Shown here piece by piece: positions 25,801-39,200 of a stretch of 64,000 nucleotides of DNA (position 1 is the stretch's first letter; each line of letters begins with the position of its first letter). The DNA comes from Axinella damicornis (Eukaryota > Porifera > Demospongiae > Axinellida > Axinellidae): the NCBI GenBank assembly GCA_963931865.1, contig OZ007505.1:14429495-14493494 (forward strand), read 5' to 3'. The notes under the pieces were generated by a model. It was not told the origin of the DNA, did not search any database, and saw only the letters and a list, made by a program, of their open reading frames with translations. The position numbers and the translations under genes are program-made.

Positions 25801-28800
25801 ATTTGCGGAAATACAGTACATAGCTTACTGGTATCATTAGTAGCAAGTCTTGCAGATTCTTCAGGACATGTTCAGCCACTACACCTAGGTGGTTCCTGCA
25901 AACAGAGATACAAACGTACGTATATTACACTACTGGAACCTGGTAACGAGGCCATACGTTAGCAACCTACAAGCAACCCGGGAACGAGGCTATATGTTAG
26001 CAACCTACAAGCAACCTGGGAACGAAGCTATATGTTAGCAACCTACAAGCAAGCTGGGAACGAAGCCATACGTTAGCAACCTAAAAGCAACCTGGGAACG
26101 AGGCCATACGCTAGCAACCTACAAGCAACCTGGGAACGAGGCTATACGTTAGCAACCTACAAGCAACCTGGGAACGAGGCCACCTATAAGCTGGTGGATA
26201 CATTCACAGACTCTTGCGAAGTATCCACCAGGTGAGAGTATTAGACCCGAGGCATCACGCTGAAAATGAGCTTCTCATGCCAGTGAGTTGCACTACCAGG
26301 AATGTGGTTGTCAATGAATTGCAAGATATGAATTCGCAATGCTAGCTGGTCTGCTACAATGGTCAAATACATAACTTACTTCACAATCTTGATGAATCTG
26401 ACAAATAGGTAGCTGAGGCGACTTCTCACGGCACAGCTTGGATGTCGCAGACCCTGGCCCCCAAGAAAGCTTTCCTAAAATGTGGACACCAGAGTTGCAG
26501 TGAGAGAATAGTTCTGCATCATCCACTGTAAATGTATACAGTACTACATTTTGAGGACCATAATTTGAAGTTACATCATGGATCGTGAATACTACATTTC
26601 TGCAACTATACGTAACTCTCAGATTCTACAACTAGTCGTCATTTATATACCAGGCCTTTGAAGTCCATCATTCTCAACTGTATCCAGGCTGTCAATGCAG
26701 AGAAAGATGCATGCTTTAAGATGAACATTATGAATTACCCTTCGTTGGCTTATGCAACAAAAGTTACCTATGCGTGTTCACACCTTCCTATATGTACGTA
26801 CATACAACACCCCAGAAGTCCATGCATATAAAATTGGAGGCCTGTTGTATGATATATATAATGTGCTGGGAGATACGTGCTGGAGGCTGTGGTGGTGTGG
26901 ACAGTGAGAGTATATATATATATCTGCTCAGGCAACAAGTCATTGCTTGCAGTCCTGTCCACAGGGGATCTCTAATCAGTATAACAAATGTGACAGAGAG
27001 AAAGACAGCTGGGATTGGCTGAGCCATCTATGCTGCTACATGCAGACTTGCTTCCATTCCTCTGCGGTGGTCCAGTGGCTCTGTGGTAAGAGCATCTGAC
27101 AAGTACGTATATATTCAGAAGGTCTCAGCATAGTAATAATTTATAGGTGTGGCAATACCAATTAGCCACTCCAAGGAAATGTTGTCACTCAATAATTTTG
27201 AACTACTTTCTTGACAGTAACAAGACATCTGGCTCAGTTGTGTCAGTTCCTCTGAAACCGACTGCATGACTCACCAGCACTCCAGGGATGTACTGAGTCT
27301 CCAGGATGAAGAACTTCTCATACCGCACTATGGTCTCATAGTACTGTCCAGAAAATACAGTGACAGCATTACAATTGACCGGCACAAGGAGATGCAATCT
27401 AAAAGATGTGGTCTGTAGAATACCGTACATTATTGGCAATGCCTCTATATTTAGGTAATTTGACGATTAAAAAGCCAACAGCCAAATTAAAACTGACTGG
27501 CTAAACACGCATGTGGCATGACAAGATCCCCTTGAAATTTCAAGATACAAGGTACTTCCAAACCTCAGGTCTTCAGAGATGCGCCACCTTCTACTGACGG
27601 TGTACCAAACAGTTCCCAAGAAACACATACAGGCTACTGGGAAATTGGCCGACAATGACAGCCCCATGAATTACTGCCACAGTGTATGCATCCTGCACGG
27701 GCACTGCTGACATTCCTCTTATATGGACTAGCTGCTCATCGATCATTCATTGACCATTTGAAAATGTAATGGCCACGGACACAGCTTTCTACTTCCATCC
27801 TTGGGCTTGATATCGTGTAGTAGTATTGCTCAGCGCATGTGATCGTCATATCATCATGCCAGTTTTAAATTTACCAAAGTCATTTCTGACTATTTTGCCC
27901 AATTTTAATGGCCACCAAATTCCCCATACATGTATATGGTAATTACACTCCTGGTAGGGGAAAAATTGTGCCGCGTAATGTAATGCAATCTAAATAATGT
28001 AACTAATTAACCTTACACTACCTTGCGAATGGCCTACAAAGAATCTGCCTACACCATCGTGATCGCTATCGTTCAGTGACCAAAGCGTACAATTTTTGTG
28101 TTGAAACTCACCTTGGTGGTGGAGATACAAGCGCTTTTTGTCTCGCCGTGGCCGCCATTGCTCGAGCGCTCTCTCCGACTTCCAGTGGCAGTACCGTTCT
28201 TAGGAAAGGCACACGAAGATTCTGACCACACAGCCGTGATTGCTGTCGTTCACTGACGCTTACATGCCAAAACTCACCGTGCTGGCTAAGTTGTGAGTGC
28301 TGTCTTGTCTTCCTTTTGGTCGCCATTGCTCGCGATCGACTGAGCCACGTGGCATGTGCGTTAATTGGAACGAATTGCAATAATTAGCTTCGCTACGGCG
28401 AGGCAACAGCGGCGTTGCAACGGCTACCAGGAGTGCGGTTGCCCCTCGAACTCATTCAGTTTTAATTAGCCATGTAGAAATTGTGGGTGTGGTGCGGGTG
28501 GTTTTCAATTTAGCTACTTTAACAGCTGCTCACATACTTGAAGCACCACTGCGACATGGGTGTGGTGGCACACTTGACTCTGAACAACCTGGAAGAGGAA
28601 AAGCACTAATACTATTGTGGCTATATACATACGTACGTTGACTGGATTTGCAACAACTTTCCAAAGTCCTTGAAAACTACGCTACCGAAAGCTACACATC
28701 CAAACTGTAGTTCATAACTTACGGTGGTCATCATTTGGTGCCAGGGTGAGTTGAACACATTGGGAGCACCATATTTCTGCACAGAGAAAGCATACGCATA

Positions 28801-31800
28801 AGTATAAGTATGCACATGAGTAGCAGGAAAATATCTAGTGCAGACTGGTGACATTGTCCCTAGGGAGATTAAAATTTCTGAAATTGCCACCCACCTTGTC
28901 TGTAACAACCTCCCCTAGCATATAGAAGACTCTAAGGGCTACTTCCACAGCCATGAAAGTCTCCGATGAGAGGTTGATGAGTACAGACGAGAGCAGGGAC
29001 TGTGTTGTCTGAAGAACGAGGTGGGAGTCCTGGAGGATGGGTACACAAGGCATTAGCATCAAGGGAAGAATGATTGCAGTACAGTGGGGTCACCAATTTA
29101 TCTACATAATTGTGCAGAACATATACGTACATCTGATCTTGCTATGCATCTGAAGAGTATGTGAAAACCATTAACCCTCATACCACAGCCAGACTGCCCA
29201 AGATGCCACAACTCTTGGCTTATTTTTGAAGGTGGCTGTTTTTGATGGGCTACATGTGTGCATTAGTAGCACATATAAGCCCAAGTACCCTACGCTCAGA
29301 TGCTGGTTTGATTCTGAAATAGGTAGTCTCCGTTTGCCCTTCCAGACTACAAAAAATGGTGATGAGGTGTAGCAATAGGCCGCTGCTCTCAGGAAAGTCT
29401 ACTATTATAGCTGGCTCAACTAAATGGTATGAAGTGAAAGTATTGCAACGAGTGTGCACATTGACACTCAGCCCTCTGACCATGGTGATGACAGCCACTC
29501 GTGTAGAGCTTCCTGAAACGGAATTGTCTAAGAAACGGCACGCCCCTTAAGCACTCGAAGGCTTGCTTGTGTCACGGACAGGGCAGAAGGAGCACAGATT
29601 TGGTAGTGAAGGCATAGAAATGCCATCAACTACTGTAGGCATGCAGGCAGAGGCAGCTGGCTTCGCCGCGACACAGTGCAGGCATGTACAGAGTTACACC
29701 GGTAGAGGTGCTGGGGTGAGTTAGCGTCTAACAATGGGCGAGATTGCAACTTGCCCATGCAGCTCTGCCTGCACGGTGGCAAAGACAAATGGCTGAAGGC
29801 TAGAGGCAAGCCTGTTGCAATACTTTTGCTGCATACTGTACATACACACTAGAGCTGCAACGATATCCTTCAGTACTGTATCGATTATCGGTCAGATTCT
29901 AATCGCAATATATCGATATATATCGGTTATGTAATGCACCCACATACTATTGAGAGCCAGTGGTTGTGTGCGACATAGCGTGGCTTCCAATGTCACCTGC
30001 TTACATGTACTACTCGACGACTCAATCCGTGATTTCCTGCTGGCCTTCAAATAGTCCAGGCACAAGTAAGTAACGACATCCTTAATTTTGGTTATCGCTC
30101 CCGAGAGGTCGCCAGGAAACAAAAGTAGCGCCACACCCGACTCTTTGCTCGTTTATTGGGAACTATCGCATTTAGCCATCGCTCTCACCAGATCGATGAG
30201 CTAGCTACAATAACTTCAAACTACAGTATAGTAACCAGCAAAAACTAGTTGTAACACGCAATGTAGCTGAAACACGCAAACTAGCTGTAATAATTTTTAC
30301 CACGAGGTTCAGCACGTGCCTTCACGTACAGTCACGTGATATATCGATTTTCGCGTTTAGCTGATGATTATTGTATCGCTTGACCTAGCTATCATCGCGA
30401 TGTATCGCGATATCGATATATCGTTGCAGCTCTAATACACACACAAGGTGTGATGGTACAAAGGAGGTCAGAGTTCCAGGTAAATCTTTCCAGCCTCTTG
30501 ATCCTTTAATTTGTGTAAGCGAGGCACAGAAAAGGATCAGCAGATAGCCTAATGTAGCTGTTCAAAATCCAATTGTAGGCAACATATGCCTTGATACTGC
30601 AATAATAAGACTTAGTAATGGCACATTATCAAAGCCATATTAGCAAATAATCCACCACCTGTTTGTTATCACTCCAGTGCATAGCCATCAGGAATGTGCA
30701 TCATCTACGGGTGTCACTAATCGCTGGACTACTAATCACTAGACTGGAATGGAATGGACTGGACTGGACCAGAATCTTAAAATTACGTGGTATGCAGAAG
30801 AAATTTTTTCAAGTGATCGTTGGGCCACACTGGTCTGACTAGCCTCGTTCCCAGGCCTCCACGCCCAGCGTTTGTCACTTGCAGTACGAAAAGTGGGTGA
30901 AAGGTCTGGTAGATCTTGTCACCTGATAGGTGCTGCTGCTGACGTCACGGATCCTGTTAATACATATTCACAATATTCAACCTTGTTATCGCCGGTTCCA
31001 GAGACGCTACAGAGACCAGACAAACTCCAAATGAGAGGCAGGTCCTACCTACGTATATATCGGCTGATAATTGATTGTCCTCACAAGCAGGTGGCCTTGA
31101 CTGATGTCTGGCAGTTACAATTAGCTCTGAGTGGTCTGCAATTACAAAAAAAATTCTTACTTCCAGGGAGGACTCTGCCTAGTGTAATTTGCACGCATAT
31201 AGAGCTGAAGAGCTAGTGATGGATGATACCACTGCTGGGCTGCTGGGTCTCGCCTGACAATCAACTCAGACAGCAGTAACGAAGGCAGTGAGTTGAGTCT
31301 GCCATCGCAGGCATCACTTTGCTTTGGGCATATAGACTGTCTCCATACAGGGTCAACAATTTATACCACGTTTATGTAAAGTAGTAACCTACCAACATCA
31401 TCATTCTAGTAGCCACCGCAGCACCGCTAAACACCACTGCCAGGCTGCCTTCTCACCATGTAGCTGACTATGTAGCTGATTGTCTTGCAAGTACGTAGGC
31501 ACTACGCATCTTGCTTTGCAAAAGATGTGTGCTACAATTGGAATGCCATACGTATCTAAAACATAGAAGTTTGAGGAAGTCAAGGCGATCATACATGTAT
31601 GTATGTGCTAAATGTACATGTATATCATAGTGCGTGAATTTTAAGATTCCAGACCAGCATAGTCCAGTGATTAGTAGTCCAGCAATAATTAGCACATGAC
31701 ACCTAACATCTACGCAGCATGATAATCATCACATTCCAGCATAATTGAGCAGAAAAATGTTAGGGAGAAAAAGGAGGTGGTACAAAGACCAGTACTGGTG

Positions 31801-33173
31801 AGACTAGATGAGCAAATAATAAGCAACTGCGATTCCCTCACCAGCTGGGCAATGTTGTCAAAGAGCACCTTCAGCTGCTTCCTGTACTCCAAAAACAGCA
31901 CTTCCTCCTCACCCTGGGGATCAGAACACAAGTCACACAGCATGTACGTATACATTTTTAGCTACCTACATGTAGGTCCTAGAGATCAACACAGCCAGAT
32001 TAAACAGGAAGAGGAGATCGAGACACATAATTATGGTCTTGAGACAGACATCAGGCATACCTACATACGCAGCTGTACGAGGCTGACTTCACACATCAGA
32101 TTTCACACATCAGATTTCACAAGTACAGCGCACATACCTGAACTAGAGTTATACATACCTACAAATACACCATAGTCTCCCACTGATATGCCCCCTTCCA
32201 AAATACGCCCTCCCCCCTCTTTTCGCCCAAGTTCCTGCACAGGGTAGTTTGACTCATTTTAACGCCCCCCTGGTGAGCATGTTCCGAACTACACTGCACA
32301 CCTTAACTTCAGATCGTCTCTCAGAGTAGTCACCATTGACGTCGACGATATATATAAGTCATCTCGCTGCCACTCTTCTGCAGGAAATACCAGGAAATGT
32401 CCCATGGTACATGACCAACAGTATAGCTGTCTTGGAAGATGGCTACAGCGAGGTCGTCATGAATGTTATGGCCATCGCGTTGAAGTCTCGCTGATTAGGG
32501 AGACCACACATGTTGGAACAGTAGTGGCAATCGTTTGTACTTCTGTAACTGTGAACATGAACCTTGGCAGTTTGTGTACGTAGCAAAACTTTTCAAGGGG
32601 GCGCATAGTCGAGACTAACTGCATATTCGAAATACACCCCCTCCCAACTTTGGGCTGGATGTAGAGTACAAATAGGGGGTCGCATTAACGGGAGACTATG
32701 GTACTAAGTAATATTTATATACCACTTTGCCGTGCATTACAGGTTTTAGTGCATGAGGGCAATCTAGTTAACTGTCGAGGGCGAGATAATTAATGCACGA
32801 GCCGAAGGCGAGTGCATTATCCGCCCGAGACCGTTAACTAGATTGCCCGAGTGCACTAAAGCCCGTAATGCACGGCAAACTGGTATCTAAACTACTTAGT
32901 GCAACTCACCGACCCGAGACAGCCTTTGATCTTTGAAAAGTGTGCATTATCTAGATAATGCACACTAAAGTGTGCAATAAGCGATTTAATGCTCCATCAT
33001 GTGATCGATTCTGAGGCGTCTGATTCGTTGAGGGTCACGCGAGTAGCACTAACATACAATATTGCTTACCTCACTGAGGAAGTTGTAGTCTTTATCAAAC
33101 TTTAGCTTGCTGATGACTGCCCCCAGCAGCACTTGCAGGTTTGTCCGATCACTGTCAGACAGATTCGAATAAC

Positions 33174-33229
<56 letters not shown>

Positions 33230-36200
33230 TACTTCCAGGTAGGACTCTGCCTAGTTTGCACGATGCAGAGCAGAAGAGCTAGTGATGGAAGACACCACAT
33301 GCTGGGCTGCTGGGTCTAGCCTGACAATCAACTCGGACAGCGGTAAGTAATATTTAAATACCAGTTTGCAGTGCATTAAGGTAGCAGATACTCTTTTTAT
33401 AACAAAAAAAATGAAAATTTGGTTTATTGCAAAAACAAATCATTCAAGCTATAAGGTGTGAGATTTTAAGCTCAAAAGTGAATAACTAAGGATTTTCACG
33501 GATGCTTTTGAATGAATATATACTGACGGATCAGATACTGTGCAGTGAAATAAAATAATACAGAAGTCCAGAAAGCGGAGTATTTTTATTACCAGTAGTT
33601 CACTGTTCATTACCAGTAGTTTTGCTGTTCAGTTTGCTGCTGAGTTTGTGCGCATGCGCATTGGTTACCAACAATTACATAATCCTGTACTATGCACATG
33701 GCAGCAAAAGATCAGCTGAGGCTATTACTATACTGGCAGGGCTGAGTATACTCAGTAAACAAGAAAGGATGCCCAGAACGTATTCCAAGCGCAAAAAGAG
33801 AAAATTTCAAGGTAACCAACATACACTAACGCAGATGGCAGCCTCCAGAGATGAGGGTGGGACAAAATCTGTGAATCCACTGGTCATACCTGAGTCCCCA
33901 GTAGGGTCATTAGAGCTGTTCTCCTCACCAGAGGAGGACAGTGATACATACGACAGTTGTAATAGCAGTGACAGTGACACTGATGATGCTGTCCTGTTCA
34001 TCAACAAGGACTAGCTATTCTGCATCACACAAGAAACTCTTGTTGGCTAAGGATCTATTGGAAGAAGAAGGTGATGAAACTAGTGAAAGCGATGGTGAGG
34101 TGAATGGCTATCGGCTACTTGATATGTCAATACTAGGAACGTTTGTGAACACAGTTTCCTGCCCGGAGTGTAAAACAGTAGGTCTTTCGCTTGATGATAA
34201 GCAGATGGGACTTTGCTCCTCCCTGGTGGCTGGTTGCCGTGTTTGTGGAAATGAGATTGGTTTTTATACCTCGAGTAAGAAAAGCTCTTTCATGGAAGTA
34301 AACCGAAGGTCTGCGCTTGGGGCCCGAGAAATTGGCTGTGGAAGACCAGTATGTTTTGTGCTATGATGAACTTACCTCCTCCTGTTGCGCGAACCTCATT
34401 CACACGCCATGTGGGGGCTATCTGTGACATATGCTTTACATGTGAGGTGTGAGGAGAGCATGCTGAAGGCACGAGATCTTGTAAAGAGACTTGAAAATGA
34501 ATTGGGACAAGAGCCTTCAGATGGAATCTATAATATAGCTGTGTCACATGATGCCACATGGCAAAAGCGGGGCTTTACTTCGCTTTCTGGAGCTGTTTTG
34601 TGATATCAGAACTAACGGGCCAAGTGTTAGATTACGAATTTATGAGCAAAACTTGTCCTTCCTGTCGAAAATGGGTATATCAAGACAGAAGTATTTCTGC
34701 CTATCAGGAGTTCATGGCTCAACACAAAGACTGCCTAGCAAACTATTCTGGATGTTCCCGGCAATGGAGCCCCATGGGGCCCTCAGAAGCGGTCACTTGA
34801 CCATAAGCTGCGCTATGTCACATTTATAGGGGATGGAGATAGCAAGTCCTACCAGGCTATATCTCAAGAAAAACCATATGTGGCAGTCCCGTGTAGAAAT
34901 CGAAGATTATTCCGCATTGGCCAAAAATGAGTTAGTGATGCTAATCGAAGCCTTGGGGCGTCCCCAACTCTTTGCGGAAGTCTTAGCGCTAATCGCTGCT
35001 TGAACGAGTAGTTACGCCCACGAAAGTGCAGTGACCTCGGGCGTTTACACAGTATACGCACGCGGTACCGTCAACACGCGATAAAAATGGCAAGATTCAA
35101 CGCTCTGTATCTGCGGTTGTGCGATAGCTACAAACACGGGTCAAACGCCAACAGTGAGAGGGATCCTTCGTCTAAAGCAACAACGCCTATGAAGCAAAAC
35201 AGGTAAACAGCACCTACGCACTGAGCGCTAGATCGCTACTATACGGATCGACGGTACGTCAACGATGTACCGTTCATGTAATAACGCTTACTGTGCTGTC
35301 TCTGTTATGTTGGTATCCTTCAGACTTGGCAAATCCTTAGACAAGGGATCCATCTTGCTGCTGCTTTTTGTCCCATGTTTCTAGCTGTTGTAGAATAGGC
35401 GCTAGAAAGCGTTGAAAATTAAAATTCATAATCGCGTTTATCTCAATAATTGACTTCCGGAATAATCTTCGATTTCTACACGAGACTGTCACATATGGCT
35501 CTGAGTATCTAGTAAAGAAAAGTGATTGCATTGGACACGTTCAAAAGCGCATGGGAAAAGCACTTAGAAATTTGAAAAAAGATTACAGGAGTACAAAGTT
35601 GTCAGATGGTTGTACAATTGGAGGAACTGGTAGGCTCACTGAATCGCTATGTGATGATTTTCAAAACTACTACGGTCAAGCTATTTGTATATAGTAATCT
35701 CGGGGACCTTGAAAACATGAAAAAGCTGTCAAGGCCATTTTGTACCACAGCATGTCTACTGATAATAAACCTCAACATCAGTTTTGTCCAACTGGAGAAA
35801 ATTCTTGGTGTAAATTCCAATGAGCTTCTGCGTTAGGGAGGACTCCTCCAGCACACCGTACAACTGTATCGAAGGCAATTGGGAAAATCATTGCTCCAAT
35901 TTTTGATCGGCTTGGCGATGAGTCTCTCCTGAAACGATGTCTGAAAGGTAACACTCAAAATCCTAATGAATCTCTACATGCACTGATATGGTCCCGCTGT
36001 CCAAAGGAACAAAGTGTAGGCCCAAAAACTGTTGAATGTGCTGTGAAATTGGCAGTGATAAGATTCAATGAAGGAGCAATCGCACTCAAAGATGTGATCG
36101 AAAACATGCGGATTGTTAGTGGGAAATACATGGACAAGGCTTTGAATCGCAAGGAATCTGAACGACTGTATCGAGTACGCTTCCAAGAAGCATTCTGAAA

Positions 36201-39200
36201 AAGGAAAGGAGCGGAGGAAACAAGTAAAGAGAACAAAAAAGGGCTTTGAACATAAGAAACGCAAAATCGAAGGTGACACATACGTTGCAGGTGGTTTCGA
36301 TGTGTGAACTTTATGGCTATATATACAAGTATCTCATTTGTGTCACAGTTTTTCCATTAGTGGGCATAATATATTATTTGAACTTCACGGCTGTACGGTT
36401 GTTTGAAAGTCTCTTAGCATTGCATTGGTTGAACCATATGACTATGGAAGTATTTTGTTGTTTTCGAGAGTCTCTCTTTTTGGTATTTGTGGACACATAT
36501 CTCTGTACAGGAAAAAGTAAATGATATCAAAGATTATGCACCTACAGCAAAAATATGAATGATTTCGTAGAGTTATGTATAATCAGTATCTGCTACCTTA
36601 AGGGCTTTAATGCACGAGGGCAATCTACGTAGTTAATAGTTGAGGGCGAGATAATGCACAAGCCGAAGCTGAGTGCATTATCCGCCCGAGACCGTTAACT
36701 AGATTGCCAGAGTGCACTAAAGCCCGTAATGCACTGCAAACTGGTACGTATCTAAACTACTTGGTGTAACTCACGGACCCGAAACAGCCGTTGATCTTTG
36801 CATTATCTAGATAATGCACACTAATGTGTGCAATAAGCGATTTAATGCTCCGTCATGTGATCGATTCTGAGGTGTCTGATTCGTTCAGGGTCACGTGAGT
36901 AGTACTAACCAGACATACGTGTGTGGCATGCATCCTCCCACAGGTTTTGTCTTGGCGCTACACATGCGCACACAATTATACGCGCATGTCACTGTTGGCC
37001 ACAAGTATAGTGCGTCCTAAAAGTCCCTGAATGAACTCGCGAGTCCTTAAGGTGTTTCATTAAACCAGCCACATGTACATGTACGTACATAATGCGTTTT
37101 AGTTACTCGTTTGTTGTCTTCGAGGTCCTGCTTGTACGCACTTGCACGCATGCGCTCACACGCACTCTCATGCACTCGCTCACACTTCTGTGACCCTTGT
37201 TAGTACACGCACAGTGAGAAATCTTTCATGGACAAATCGTCTAAGAGCATCAAGTAACAGCACGAACACAAGCTCCCAGTCTGTGCAAATTGTGGGGAAA
37301 TGAAGTGGGATCTCGAGTCTCCACATACCAGTAGAAGCCACTCCTTATGGCCCCATAAGAAAGGTAGAGGCATCCCCTATTGATAACTAGCTCTGCTTAT
37401 GTAGTTATTGAAACCACAAACTGCTTCAACCAGAAGTACACCAGCACAATACCAAAGAGATAGGCGTTCCGTGGGAGGTCCGTTCCTCCCCTTCACCAAA
37501 CCAAATTTCACAATTCTCTATTGAGGTTGACAGTGATAATGACACATGTACAATGTACATATCATGCAGCGTCACATCTGTGGCAAGATGCTCAAGTTGT
37601 ATTGTGCCTTGGAGGAGTTCACTATAGACCGGGATGACTTCAGATTTTCTCACTAAAGTTCCACAGACAAGCTGCAAACTTGGAATCAGCCCAGACCTCG
37701 AAGCTGCAGCCAATACCAGTTGAGAACCTGCATACATGTAACTATGAAATCAAGCTGCCAAAGATAAGATTCATGGAGCGGAGGCACGAGCAAACACTGT
37801 TCCGGTAACTGAACGGCCTCAGTGCATGGCTACTCCAATTAAAGACCACTCACTGGCTAGCCATAGTGGAACAGTGGATGATATCCAACCGGCTGGGATA
37901 TAGTATCTTGTAAGTCGGTCCAATTTGAAAGCAGTGATGGTACCCCAGGACTACGTTGCACCTCTGCATCTGAGCTGGACTCCAGTTGCAGCAAGGAGCC
38001 TCAGTGGGAATGAGTTTGCTACAGCTATTGATCAGAGGCTGCCAGGGGCATACAGGTAGCGTGAGAGAGTTCCTGGTCTGGAGATTAGGCAGGGATGTAC
38101 AAGAAGTGGGTACCTGTAGTTCCCTCGGCAAACATGGGTTGCTTTTCAGTTTGATCCCCATCCTGAAGTTTGAGAACACACGATCCAAAAGCATCCGAAC
38201 AACTTATGTAGATGCAGTTGTTTGCCTTCATGGAATATAAGCCATTTGCATGTACCGGTTCTGGATGCAAAGAAAACACCATCAGCATCCATAAACTAAG
38301 TCCAGAGGAGATCACTGAAAGAAACAAATAAGAGCCAGAGTGATCTTCTGTGGATTTAGTTGGGGTAGTCTCAGAATGTCAACTCCCAAAATGCCAACTC
38401 CCAAAATGTCAATTCCCAAAACATCAACTTCTCAAAATGCCAACTCCCAAAATGTCGACTCTGGCAAATAACTGAATACTGCCTCCAACTGAGTGGTAGG
38501 AGTAGCTATGTATCTATGGCCACAATATATTTTCTCTGCACCCTGTTCGCACTTGACCGGCCGGGTGGAGAGTGCTAGCAATTCTCACTGATATTGACAA
38601 GAAAATCACAATTCTAAGTTGCTACTATTTTACACGTAGTACCTTCAGAATGCTGATGTACTGCACAGCAAATGGTATGATAACCTCTGAAACACCATCA
38701 TCTTCATCAGTGAGATACCTGTGTGTGTGTGAGATGTGAGTGTGTGGTGTGATTGCATGTGTGTGGTACGTGTGGGTGTGTGTTGTGTGTATGCACAGTT
38801 ATGCGCGTGTGTGTTAGCATGTGTATCGTGTGTGAGCGAGTTAGAAATCTGGGTGGTGGGGTGGGGCAGCCTGTATGCGCTCTTGATGTGTGCATTTAAA
38901 GCTGTAAGACCGTACATTTGAAATTGGCCTTTGTTATGTTAATCAGAAGAGAAACACTTTGTCAACACACGTACATGTATGCACTACTATTTGATGTTCA
39001 GAATCATAATTTTAGCACGAAACAACCTGCACACAACATGATTCACATACTTGTGCAAGTAGGAAAGTTTTGCTTCAATGGCTGCCAGTGTCAGCTTTGC
39101 ATTCTCCTCATCTTCGTTCTTAATCAACCTGCAAGGATGAATGAACGATCTAAATCTGTGTGTTCTGTGGAATTTTTACAATCTCAGAATCCAGAATTGA

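Larger units (their letters stand above)
33376..36601 (+). mobile_element. TTAA-flanked DNA transposon
   Basis: Element 33380-36597 starts GGTAGCAGATACT and ends AGTATCTGCTACC, with TTAA duplicated at 33376-33379 and 36598-36601. The TTAA duplication fits Kolobok- or piggyBac-type elements. The encoded protein instead resembles the transposase domain annotated as Mutator-like in many cnidarian, insect and sponge proteins, so it may be a Kolobok-type relative. Confidence 0.88.
33343..36909. mobile_element. second foldback MITE copy, split by a transposon
   Basis: 33343-33379 and 36598-36909 together match the copy at 32705-33052: TAAGTAATATTTA-ATACCA, TGCAGTGCATTA, then CTTTAATGCACGAGGGCAAT to GAGTAGTACTAAC. 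The TTAA in it was the insertion target of the element 33380-36597. Confidence 0.88.

Noticed and set aside
26640..26700. Possible XPOT exon on the minus strand (LDTVENDGLQRPG)
   Set aside because: Phase does not fit the exon ending at 27275, while the segment 26474-26380 fits in phase and matches the family well.
38707..38921. His/Thr-rich ORFs next to XPOT exon 7
   Set aside because: Read through a GT-rich microsatellite; only 38643-38718 is supported as exon.
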